A stretch of 42,497 nucleotides of DNA from Candidatus Omnitrophota bacterium (GTDB lineage: Bacteria > Omnitrophota > Gorgyraeia > 2-02-FULL-51-18): NCBI GenBank assembly GCA_016180585.1, contig JACPAX010000011.1, forward strand, positions 1 through 42,497, read 5' to 3'. Every line of letters begins with the position of its first letter. The first letter of the stretch is position 1. The notes beneath the pieces are model-generated. The model had not been told where the DNA came from and made no database searches. It saw only the letters and a list, made by a program, of their open reading frames with translations. The translations under genes were made by a program, and so were the position numbers. Shown piece by piece: positions 34,505 to 42,497 of the stretch.

Positions 34505-37500
34505 TTAAAAATCCGGCGGCGCGCAATTCGGAATGTCAAAAACCGCAAGCTCGGCCTTTCCGCCGGCCTCATCGAAACCCAAAATAAAACTACCGTGATT
34601 TTCATCGGCCCTTTTCGCGGCATTGGCGTCATCGTCTTTACTCTTTGACCGGCTCAGCGGGAGCAAAAAATGGTGGGTATGCAGTCTATTGGGCGCGAAA
34701 TGATCCAGGCGCTGGACCGCTACCTCATCGCCCTCCGCCGAAACAAGCATGACATCGCCGAACGATTCCATCCCGATCTCGCGACGGCCGACGGCCTTTT
34801 GCATCCGGTAAATTTCCCGAAGACTTTTAAACGGCGCGCGGACCACGATAGCCGGTCCTTCCCCTTGAAGGCGTTTGATGGGATTCCGGCCGGCAGGAAT
34901 CAGCCTCTCCTTAAGGGCCCGGGTAATCCCATCCGACGCTTTTTGGCGGTCTCCCTCATTTAAAGAACGCCACAGCCAAAACTCCGCCCATCCCGGCGTT
35001 CCCCCAAGCTCGGTTTCTTCCTCCACGCTGTAATCCACAGGAAAGTCCACGGTCAGCCGGGCCAACAACCGAACGTATTCGTTCAATAGCGGTCCTGAGC
35101 CGGTTTCCTCGATTTTATTCGCCAACGCTTGGAAATAAGGCCTTGTTTGGCTAAGCGCGGCGGAAGGCGCGTCCAGCAACGCCTGAATGCGGGCGACCAA
35201 GCTATCGCCCGGCATCCGGTCCGGATTTAAATCCGCCTGCGACTCCAAGGTAAGCTGAGGTCGTATCTGGTCGAACAGGAATGTCTGGACGCTGCCGGGA
35301 GCGTCGTCAAAGCGGATGCCGATTTTATTATTTTCCACGTCAAGGCGAGCCACTTCCCCCGGTCCAAACGAATTATGGCTTATCCTCTCCCCTTTTTTAA
35401 ACAGCCCCGCCGCCGCGCGGATACCGGCTGGGGATTCACCGGCGAGTATTGAATCCGCCATGATTTTTCGGACTTGGCTCTTCAGTCTCAAGACCATCCC
35501 CTCGTCCATGACGTCCCCCGTGGACGGGGAGAAAAAGTCCACGCCCTCCTCCCGATAGAGCTGAATCATGCGCAGGATGATCGGCTTTAAAGTCTCAAAG
35601 TCCTGATTGATCGCCCAGCCCAGCCAGTTGACGACGCTCACGAAATAGTCGATGTCTGTGTGTTTCCAAAGCGCCGCCGTTCCGATGTGCAGGCGCGCCA
35701 CCGCGCCGGTCTCCGCGATGCGGTAGATATCGTAATGTTTGACGTCAAATTTGTCGGTTTCGATCTCTTCCATCAAATACCGGTGCCGGCCCGGCGGGTT
35801 GTTGGGGAAAATAAGAAGATAGGAGAATACGCGCAGGGCGTCTTCGAACGGCGTCCCTTCGATAGCTTGCCTTCTCTCGGCGGTCAAGCCAAGATTCACG
35901 TGAGTATTGGCGGAGCTGATCTCAAATAAAAACTCACCTGTCGGAAGCCGGTAAAGCGCTTCGAGGAAATGCCGAAGAGCGCCGGCTTTCACAAACACCG
36001 GGGAGTTAAGCTCAAGACCATCGGGAGGAACGCGGTCCTGATTGGCAAATTCGGGTTCAAGACCTGCCGAGATAAAGAAGGTTTGAAGAAGCGTCTCCTG
36101 CACCCCCTTCTCCTCGAAATAACGCCGGGCGAGGGCTTCGGCCTGGCGGTAAAGGAGGGCCGCTGCGACAATGGCCAGAAACTCATGGATCCACTCCTGA
36201 AAAGAGTCGTCGTCATCCGCCAGCTCTTTTTTTTTGGCCTCATATTGATCGATAAGCACGGTCAGCGCGGAGACAATGGAGTCTTCATCCCTACTTCCCA
36301 AAGAGAGGGCCAAAAACTGGCTCTCGGCCTTTTCTCCGTGGTTTACGGCATCCTTAAACTGCGACAGAAGCTCTTCGGTGGAGAGGTGGTCGGTTCGGAC
36401 GGAGACCTGGTCGGCGTATTCATAAACCGAACGATGTCGGCTTTCACTCCCCGAAGCAATAGTAAGCCAGGAGGTGGCGGATTGGGCGGAGGGGCCGATG
36501 ACACCGAGGGCCAGAACGGCCTGTTTATAAACGGATGGGCTTTTATCCCCCAACGCGTTGGTGAGCGCAGGGATGGCGGATTGGGCGGAGGGGCCGATGA
36601 CACCGAGGGCCCGGGCGGCGTATTCACGAACGAGCGAGTCTTTATCCTCCAAGGCGCCGGTGAGCTCAGGGACGGCGGATTGGGCGGGGGGGGCAATGAT
36701 ACCGAGGGCCCGGGCGGCGTGTCGACGAACGAGTGAGTCTTTATCCCCCAACGCGTCAGTGAGCGCAGGGATGGCGGATTGGGCGGCGGGACCCATTGGC
36801 CAAATAAAGAGAGGCATTATGGCAGTCACAAAACCATTTGCCCGTTTAGAAAATCTCATCAAACCTTGCACGGTATACGGCTGATCAGGCAATCCGGGCA
36901 GTTGAATCTCCGCCGGCCTCGCCCCTCCCGCTTCCGCTGAGTCTCTTTGAAGAGCCTTGCGGGTCCCGGCGTCCTTTGGGGGCGTCGGACTTGATTTTCC
37001 GGTTTCCTTGCCCGGATAGGAGCGAGGCGTCTCCGCGGGTAAATGGCCGTGCCGGATGCGCCGCCAGAAGTAAACGGCCGGCATCACAAACAGCGTGACA
37101 AAGGCCAATAGCCAGACCCCTAGAGCGGACCCCATCAAAAGCGCTTGTCCGCGTATGTCCTGACTCAAGAACAAAGACAATCGCGTCGGCCAGGCGGGCC
37201 GTTCCTCAAGCCGGATTCCGAAAATCCGGCAGAGATCCTTGGCGGACTCCCATCCGTCGACGGCATAGGCCATGCCGGCGGCCACCGCGAGCGGAACGTG
37301 CTTGTAACCCGATTTCAGGCGGACCGCCGCCGCATCCTCAACCGCATAGGGCAGGAAGCCCGCGGCGAGGGGGTTTTGGGGTTCTTCAAATAAAATCCTT
37401 TTGGCCCCATTTTTTTCCCAACGCTCAAAAGATCCGGGCGAATAAATCCACCAGAGAACCATTCCCTGCTCGACATCCGCGTCGAGGTTGAGGCCTTTGA

Positions 37501-40500
37501 TGGACCGCGGAAACCGGGGGCTGCTTCTCAGGAGGTCTATCGCCTCCCTCATCCGGTCGCTCAAAACCAGATAGCGGTCTTTGGTCGGGAGATTGAGCTC
37601 ATCGGCGATGAGGTCGCCCAAGGGATCGGGCGCCTTGAGATCCCCGCGGTCATAATAAACGCGCGGCGGAAATCCGGCCCTTGCCCGCTCAAGCGCTTTG
37701 TCCAAAGCCAGTGTCAAATCCTCAAAAGAAGCGTCCACGCTCGCCTCCCCCCAGGCTTTTAATACTTCATCCGCTTCGCGGGCGTCCGACGGAGCGGCGG
37801 CGGGGCTGTCTTTAACCGCTCTCAGGCGCTCGACGGCAAGGGGGGTCCGCACCGCCTTCATGGGCTGCAGTCCTCTAAAAGCGCCGACCCTGACCGTTTG
37901 GTCGGCGTCGTTTAACGCGGCATTCAAAAGCGCCTCCATGGATTCCCGCATGCGCAGACGGTAGAGGACCTCCGTCGCCCAAAGGCGCATTTGGGCATCG
38001 CGATCACGCAGCATCTGGATAGCGGCCGGCAGGGCCGCGCTTCCCATCTCGGGAAGTTGGAAGTGGACAATTCGATGGGCTTCTGTTTCTCTACGAGGAG
38101 CGTCGGAAGCGAACCTGGAACTCAGAGCCCTTAACTCTTCAACCAAGTCTTGGGCAAGAGACGGCGTTCTCTGCTCATCCCACGCCTCGGGCGCCTGCGC
38201 CACAGCCGCCCAACCCTGCAAAAAAACCGCCAAAAGAAGTCCCCGCGCATACCCGGCCACGCGCGCCCGCCATTCCCCCGCCGCTTGCCGCGCGCCTCCC
38301 GGGCTTTCTTTTAACTCCAATAACTCCAGCTGAGCGTCGCCAAAGATTTTCTGGCCGGTCCTGGCGTTGAACCAGGCTGCTTTGCCCCGGTTTGGCCCGG
38401 ATTTGAAAGTGATGACGAAGCGACCGGCGGGTTCTTCGGCCTGTGTCCGGAGAATTTCGTCCGGTTGGATCCCGTATTGTTTCAAGGCCTTGATGAACCC
38501 GAGGGCCATCCGGAGAGGGCTGTCAAACGGAATACCGGGGTCTATGGTCATCCGGAAGAGTTCTTGCTGACGGGGCAGGTTCCGGACCTTGCGCAGAAAT
38601 TCGTCCCTCCTGCGCCTAAACTCCCTCGATTGGGCTCTCCGGTCGATTTCATTCTGGATCATCACATCCAGATGGGGGTTTTGCTCGATCATCCGGGGCA
38701 AGGCCGCGAAGGAATCCCGCGCGTCATAAGCGGCCTCGACCTGCCGGATAATAGCCTTCTCTTGGTGATCTCGATACGCCACATAAAAGAACGCGCCGAG
38801 CAGCACGGCCATCAGGCCCGCGATGAGCGCAGGTTTTGTCCAACGACTTGCGGTCTTCGCTCCGCTTTCCCCGGCCCGTGAGTCCTCCGCCAGCCGCCCT
38901 CCGGAGGGCGTGGCTTTCCCCTCCCCGATTAATTGGATAACCGTCTTGATGCTTTCCTTGTGCCCCAAGACCCCCATCGGAGCGTCAAGAATGGCTTTAT
39001 AGACAATCGCCTCCGTTGTTTTGCCGGTTGTAAGCAGTCTGACCATTTCAAAAACCGAGTTGAGCATTCGATAGATTTCAAATGCGTCTTTCTCTTTTCC
39101 GTTTATACCCTTTAACCACGGAATCCCCCACGTTTCATCCCGGGCCAGCGTTTCGAGCGCTTCTTCGCTTAGCCGGCAAACAGTCCCATTCGATTGGGTG
39201 AGCTCATAAGCCCGGGCATCCTGTGAAACTCGGTGATCCGGAATATCCAAAAGTTTTTTAATCTTTCCTTCCGCTTCCTCGCGAAGCGCTGCGCCCTGAG
39301 GTAGCCAATTCTCCAGGATAGGCTCAGAGAGGGATAAATACAGGCAACTGCTTACAATCTCGCCTTGAACCTCATAGAAAATACGGCCGTACCCGGGGCT
39401 AAAACCGATCAGATGAACCGTCTCTCCATTAAGCCGTCTTTCCCGCGCTTGATCCGGAGCCAAGAGAACCCGTTCTTGAGTGTCCCTCCAAACCAATAGC
39501 CCTTCTTTTAAACCCAAAAGATTGTCTTGGATCTCCTCTCCTTCAACCAATGCGATGAATGGAATCTGTCTACGGTCTGATTCTTCGGTATGGGCATCCC
39601 CCACTTCAAAAAAAGAATCCTTGGCTGTCTTTTGAGTCCATTCTTCCATGGACAGGCGCTTGGCAAGAAAGCCCCAGCGGATATTCACCACGGGATTTCG
39701 GTAACCTGATTCAACGGTAGTGAAAGAAGGTCGCCTCAGCTTCTCCTGATGGCGGGCAATAGCTCTTTGATACTGATAAGGCCAATCGCCTTGTCGATAA
39801 CGGCCATCGATATTGAAACTCTCCATAGGCCCATGCCAGCGATCGGACCGGTCTTCACCATATAATGCAAGAGCCAGTTCCGCTATCCCTTGAAACCATG
39901 GCTCGTAATCGGAGGTTTTCTCCGGATCACGGCTCAAGACTTGAATCAGTGCGGTGAGATCGGTGGTCCGGCCGGCCTGGTTCATGATTGGATTGAAATT
40001 CTCAGCTTCCATAAGTTCCGGATGACCGATCAGAAGCAGCCTTAATTCCTGCCTTTCCAAACCTCCCCAATTTTTGGGGATTTGGTTTAACTCGGGAAGA
40101 AGCGCTTCTTCCGTGTAGGGCTGATAACGGGCATCGAAGAAGCTTCTCTCTGCTTTCGCAATCTCCACCAGGGCAAGAAAACGACGGTAAGCACCGTCGA
40201 TTTGCCAGACGAGGGACTTGGCTTCTTCGATTTGCCAGACGAGGGACTTGGCTTCTTCGATCCGGTTGAAACCGGCAAGGGCTTTCACAATCTCCAACCA
40301 GGCAAGAGCACGACGGTCAAAATCGCCGATTTGCCGGGCGAAGGATTGGGCTTCAGCGAGTCCTTCGCGACCTTGAGTGGCTTTCATAATCTCCAACCAG
40401 GCAGGAGGACGACGGTCAACATCGCCGATTTGCCGGGCGAAGGATTGGGCTTCAGCGGGTCCTTCGCGACCTTGAGTGGCTTTCATAATTTCTAACCAGG

Positions 40501-42497
40501 CAAGAGAATAATAGTAAGCATCGTCAATTTGCCGGGCGAGGGACTTGGCTTCTTCGATCCGGTTGAAACCGGCAAGGGCTTTCACAATCTCCGACCAGGC
40601 AAGAAAACGATGGTGATCAATGTTGATTTGCCAGGCGGAGGACTTGGCTTCAGCGAGTCCTTCGCGACCTTGAGTGGCTTTCATAATTTCTAACCAGGCA
40701 AGAGAACGATAGTAAGCAGTGTCGATTTGCTGTAACTTGACATATGCACTATAGTAATCCAGCTCAAATACCTTCATGGCTTCCAGCAAGACCTCTCTTC
40801 TGAGGACCGGTTTATCTTCCGCCTTCCTCGTCCCTACCCCGCCGCCTGTGGCAGGGTCGGTGCCAGGGGGGTCCGGATCCGGCAGAGAAGTGCCGGACAT
40901 CTGATGGTAAACCACCGCGGCGCCGGTCAAAATCTCTGCGGCATGGTCAAAGGCGCGCGGGTCGGCGCTAAGTAATTTGGCCGTTTTAGCCGCATCGAGA
41001 TATTGAGCGCGGGCTTCTGCTCTCCCTTCGTCTCCCGCCTCCCCCGATAAACTCGGCAGGGTTGACGGCCATTGGGATCGATCATCCGCAAATACCGGCT
41101 CACCGGCTCTTGCCGCCTCCCTCGTCCCTACCCCGCCGGCTGTGGCAGGGTGGGCGACGGGGCCGGTGGGGTTGGCTATCGAATCCCCCATGATTTTTTT
41201 GATTTGATCCTTCAGTCTTAGAATTTTTCTATCATTCATCGTGTCTTGGGCGGAAGCGGAGAAAAGATCAACGCCCTCTTCTTCATAAAGTTTGGCAATT
41301 TGCAGGATGATTGGTTTCAAAGTCTCAAAGTCCTGATTGATCGCCCAGCCCATCCAGTTGACGACGCTGACAAAGTAGTCGATGTCGGTGTCTTTCCAGA
41401 GCGCGGCCGATCCGACGTGCAAGCGGGCGACCACGCCCGTTTCTTGGTTGTCGCGGATGTTCTCAGTCTTGATGTCAAACTTGTCGGTTCTGATATCTTC
41501 CATCAGATAGCGGTGTCTTCCGGGAGGATTGTTGGGAAAAACGAGAAGATAGGACAACACCCGCAGGACGTTCTCTAGGCTTGTGCTTTTAATCGCCTTG
41601 TTCCTTTCGACGGTCAGGCCGAGATTGATGTGGGTGTTGGCGGAGCTGATGTTAAACAAGAACTCGCCCGTCGGGAGTTTGTAGAGCGCTTCAAGAAAAC
41701 CCCGGAGCTGATCCGCGCTTGAGAACACCGGCGAGTCGAGCTCAAGGCCCTCCGGTGGATTTCTATCTTGATTGGCAAATTCGGGCTCAAGCCCGGCTGA
41801 GACAAAGAGGGTCTTGAGGAAAGTGGTTCGGGTTACTCTGTCCTCAGAATATCGTTTGGCGAGCTTGCCGGCCTGGTGGTAGAGAAGCGAGGCGACGAGG
41901 ATGGAGAGTTTTTTTTCCACCCAGTCCTCAAACTCGCTGTTTGAAGTGGTTTGTCTTCTTTTTTCCTCGTAAAGAGCGACGAGAAGCTCAAATGCTTCAT
42001 GGATGGAGTCGTCATCCATCCCTCCGATACTTAACGCCAGGGATCGACTTTCCGAAAACCGTTCTTTTTCTACGGCATCACGAAACAAAGAAACCGCTTC
42101 CTTGAGTACAGAGCCGATTTGGCCGAGGGCCCAGGCGGCGTTTTGACGAACGGATGGATTTTCATCACCCAAGGCGGCGATGAGTGATGGGATGGCGGCG
42201 GGGCCGATTTGGCCGAGGGCCCAGGCGGCGTTTTGACGAACGGATGGATTTTTACTACCCAAGGCGGCGATGAGTGATGGGATGGCGGCTTGGGCAGCGG
42301 GGCCGATTTGGCCGAGGGCCCAGGCGGCGCTTTGACGAACGGATGGATTTTTACTACCCAAGACGGCGATGAGTGATGGGATGGCGGCATGGGCAGCGGG
42401 GCCGATTTGGCCGAGGGCCCAGGCGGCGCTTTGACGAACGGATGGATTTTCACCACCCAAGACGGCGATGAGTGATGGGATGGCGGCGGGGCCGATT
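34505..42497 (-). CDS. Giant repeat protein (over 2651 aa, 5' end beyond window): HEAT arrays, duplicated module of about 400 aa, TPR-like array, about 3 TM segments, Tudor/UvrD-C-like patch
   Basis: Open to the right edge. HEAT units AAIPSLIAALGSKNPSVRQSAAWALGQIGPA and SAIPALTNALGDKSPSVYKQAVLALGVIGPSAQ; two copies of the SAGLEPEFANQDR..PP.GLEL.SPVF...FPNNPPGRHRYLME...TDIDYFVSVVNW.GWAINQDFETLKPIIL module. Confidence 0.85.
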   Translation of the reverse strand, partial: IGPAAIPSLIAVLGGENPSVRQSAAWALGQIGPAAHAAIPSLIAVLGSKNPSVRQSAAWALGQIGPAAQAAIPSLIAALGSKNPSVRQNAAWALGQIGPAAIPSLIAALGDENPSVRQNAAWALGQIGSVLKEAVSLFRDAVEKERFSESRSLALSIGGMDDDSIHEAFELLVALYEEKRRQTTSNSEFEDWVEKKLSILVASLLYHQAGKLAKRYSEDRVTRTTFLKTLFVSAGLEPEFANQDRNPPEGLELDSPVFSSADQLRGFLEALYKLPTGEFLFNISSANTHINLGLTVERNKAIKSTSLENVLRVLSYLLVFPNNPPGRHRYLMEDIRTDKFDIKTENIRDNQETGVVARLHVGSAALWKDTDIDYFVSVVNWMGWAINQDFETLKPIILQIAKLYEEEGVDLFSASAQDTMNDRKILRLKDQIKKIMGDSIANPTGPVAHPATAGGVGTREAARAGEPVFADDRSQWPSTLPSLSGEAGDEGRAEARAQYLDAAKTAKLLSADPRAFDHAAEILTGAAVVYHQMSGTSLPDPDPPGTDPATGGGVGTRKAEDKPVLRREVLLEAMKVFELDYYSAYVKLQQIDTAYYRSLAWLEIMKATQGREGLAEAKSSAWQINIDHHRFLAWSEIVKALAGFNRIEEAKSLARQIDDAYYYSLAWLEIMKATQGREGPAEAQSFARQIGDVDRRPPAWLEIMKATQGREGLAEAQSFARQIGDFDRRALAWLEIVKALAGFNRIEEAKSLVWQIEEAKSLVWQIDGAYRRFLALVEIAKAERSFFDARYQPYTEEALLPELNQIPKNWGGLERQELRLLLIGHPELMEAENFNPIMNQAGRTTDLTALIQVLSRDPEKTSDYEPWFQGIAELALALYGEDRSDRWHGPMESFNIDGRYRQGDWPYQYQRAIARHQEKLRRPSFTTVESGYRNPVVNIRWGFLAKRLSMEEWTQKTAKDSFFEVGDAHTEESDRRQIPFIALVEGEEIQDNLLGLKEGLLVWRDTQERVLLAPDQARERRLNGETVHLIGFSPGYGRIFYEVQGEIVSSCLYLSLSEPILENWLPQGAALREEAEGKIKKLLDIPDHRVSQDARAYELTQSNGTVCRLSEEALETLARDETWGIPWLKGINGKEKDAFEIYRMLNSVFEMVRLLTTGKTTEAIVYKAILDAPMGVLGHKESIKTVIQLIGEGKATPSGGRLAEDSRAGESGAKTASRWTKPALIAGLMAVLLGAFFYVAYRDHQEKAIIRQVEAAYDARDSFAALPRMIEQNPHLDVMIQNEIDRRAQSREFRRRRDEFLRKVRNLPRQQELFRMTIDPGIPFDSPLRMALGFIKALKQYGIQPDEILRTQAEEPAGRFVITFKSGPNRGKAAWFNARTGQKIFGDAQLELLELKESPGGARQAAGEWRARVAGYARGLLLAVFLQGWAAVAQAPEAWDEQRTPSLAQDLVEELRALSSRFASDAPRRETEAHRIVHFQLPEMGSAALPAAIQMLRDRDAQMRLWATEVLYRLRMRESMEALLNAALNDADQTVRVGAFRGLQPMKAVRTPLAVERLRAVKDSPAAAPSDAREADEVLKAWGEASVDASFEDLTLALDKALERARAGFPPRVYYDRGDLKAPDPLGDLIADELNLPTKDRYLVLSDRMREAIDLLRSSPRFPRSIKGLNLDADVEQGMVLWWIYSPGSFERWEKNGAKRILFEEPQNPLAAGFLPYAVEDAAAVRLKSGYKHVPLAVAAGMAYAVDGWESAKDLCRIFGIRLEERPAWPTRLSLFLSQDIRGQALLMGSALGVWLLAFVTLFVMPAVYFWRRIRHGHLPAETPRSYPGKETGKSSPTPPKDAGTRKALQRDSAEAGGARPAEIQLPGLPDQPYTVQGLMRFSKRANGFVTAIMPLFIWPMGPAAQSAIPALTDALGDKDSLVRRHAARALGIIAPPAQSAVPELTGALEDKDSLVREYAARALGVIGPSAQSAIPALTNALGDKSPSVYKQAVLALGVIGPSAQSATSWLTIASGSESRHRSVYEYADQVSVRTDHLSTEELLSQFKDAVNHGEKAESQFLALSLGSRDEDSIVSALTVLIDQYEAKKKELADDDDSFQEWIHEFLAIVAAALLYRQAEALARRYFEEKGVQETLLQTFFISAGLEPEFANQDRVPPDGLELNSPVFVKAGALRHFLEALYRLPTGEFLFEISSANTHVNLGLTAERRQAIEGTPFEDALRVFSYLLIFPNNPPGRHRYLMEEIETDKFDVKHYDIYRIAETGAVARLHIGTAALWKHTDIDYFVSVVNWLGWAINQDFETLKPIILRMIQLYREEGVDFFSPSTGDVMDEGMVLRLKSQVRKIMADSILAGESPAGIRAAAGLFKKGERISHNSFGPGEVARLDVENNKIGIRFDDAPGSVQTFLFDQIRPQLTLESQADLNPDRMPGDSLVARIQALLDAPSAALSQTRPYFQALANKIEETGSGPLLNEYVRLLARLTVDFPVDYSVEEETELGGTPGWAEFWLWRSLNEGDRQKASDGITRALKERLIPAGRNPIKRLQGEGPAIVVRAPFKSLREIYRMQKAVGRREIGMESFGDVMLVSAEGDEVAVQRLDHFAPNRLHTHHFLLPLSRSKSKDDDANAAKRADENHGSFILGFDEAGGKAELAVFDIPNCAPPDF
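40201..40260. repeat. Perfect 30-bp tandem duplication in the TPR-like array
   Basis: tttgccagacgagggacttggcttcttcga x2; protein SLVWQIEEAKSLVWQI. Confidence 0.97.
40292..40730. repeat. About 99-bp period tandem coding repeats (TPR/PPR-like helices)
   Basis: Repeats EAQSFARQIGDVDRRPPAWLEIMKATQGREGLA; 'ctccaacca' anchors at 40292 and 40391 are 99 bp apart. Confidence 0.85.
40826..40857. repeat. Linker repeat copy 1 (encodes PATGGGVGTRKA)
   Basis: cctcgtccctaccccgccgcctgtggcagggt; one mismatch to 41120-41151. Confidence 0.88.
41120..41151. repeat. Linker repeat copy 2 (encodes PATAGGVGTREA)
   Basis: cctcgtccctaccccgccggctgtggcagggt. Confidence 0.88.
42113..42497. repeat. Near-identical HEAT-coding tandem repeats with mixed 90/99-bp periods
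   Basis: gccgattt anchors at 42113, 42203, 42302, 42401, 42491: spacings 90, 99, 99, 90. Confidence 0.95.

Noticed and set aside
34109-34526. N-terminal part of the 837-aa minus-strand ORF as genuine protein
   Set aside because: Antisense to a small gene with consensus promoter and coiled-coil coding pattern; the composition of the minus-strand translation looks like antisense.
40292-40730. CRISPR-like or minisatellite array
   Set aside because: 99-bp period is in frame and encodes TPR-like helices with amino-acid-level conservation.
42113-42497. CRISPR-like regular repeats
   Set aside because: Period is 90/99 bp, the repeats are contiguous coding sequence for HEAT units, and there are no unique spacers.
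1-42497. tRNA, rRNA, prophage or complete transposase genes
   Set aside because: No recognisable sequences found by reading; covariance-model and transposase HMM searches could not be run.

Overview
The window looks like a chromosomal segment of a Gram-negative bacterium with giant secreted or repeat-rich proteins. The style resembles candidate phylum Omnitrophota, but that is inference from protein architecture and no marker gene was checked. Most real genes are on the minus strand. From left to right they are: an APC permease-Usp fusion (partial), a Bax inhibitor-1 family protein, OmpA-LysM, LOG-family and deoxyhypusine-synthase-like proteins overlapping by 4 bp, aconitase, a 2318-aa giant secreted multidomain protein, QueC, PhoU-PhoR-PhoB, an AbiEi/AbiEii cassette on the plus strand, a pteridine-reductase-like SDR plus QueD, an AbrB/RelE-type TA pair, a flavin reductase and MutY. 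These are followed by an iron operon (TonB-dependent receptor, TonB, OMP, FTR1, Fur) behind two Fur-like boxes, then MarC, TlpA/DsbD, and two giant-protein ORFs at the right. The larger of these is over 2651 aa and runs off the window, with HEAT arrays, TPR-like arrays and a duplicated module. The most interesting signal is that several families of palindromic or inverted-repeat elements sit inside protein-coding genes with the reading frame preserved: 3505-3539, 14996-15023, 15617-15645, 31114-31221, 33011-33065 and 33172-33242, plus related intergenic copies. A whole four-helix-bundle/23S-IVP-type gene with flanking inverted repeats is also nested out of frame inside the giant ORF at about 9749-10276. 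Together this resembles an analogue of Rickettsia palindromic elements: mobile palindromes domesticated as coding sequence. No rRNA, tRNA or CRISPR array was recognised. Many long ORFs in the supplied track are antisense or frame artefacts of GC-rich genes.
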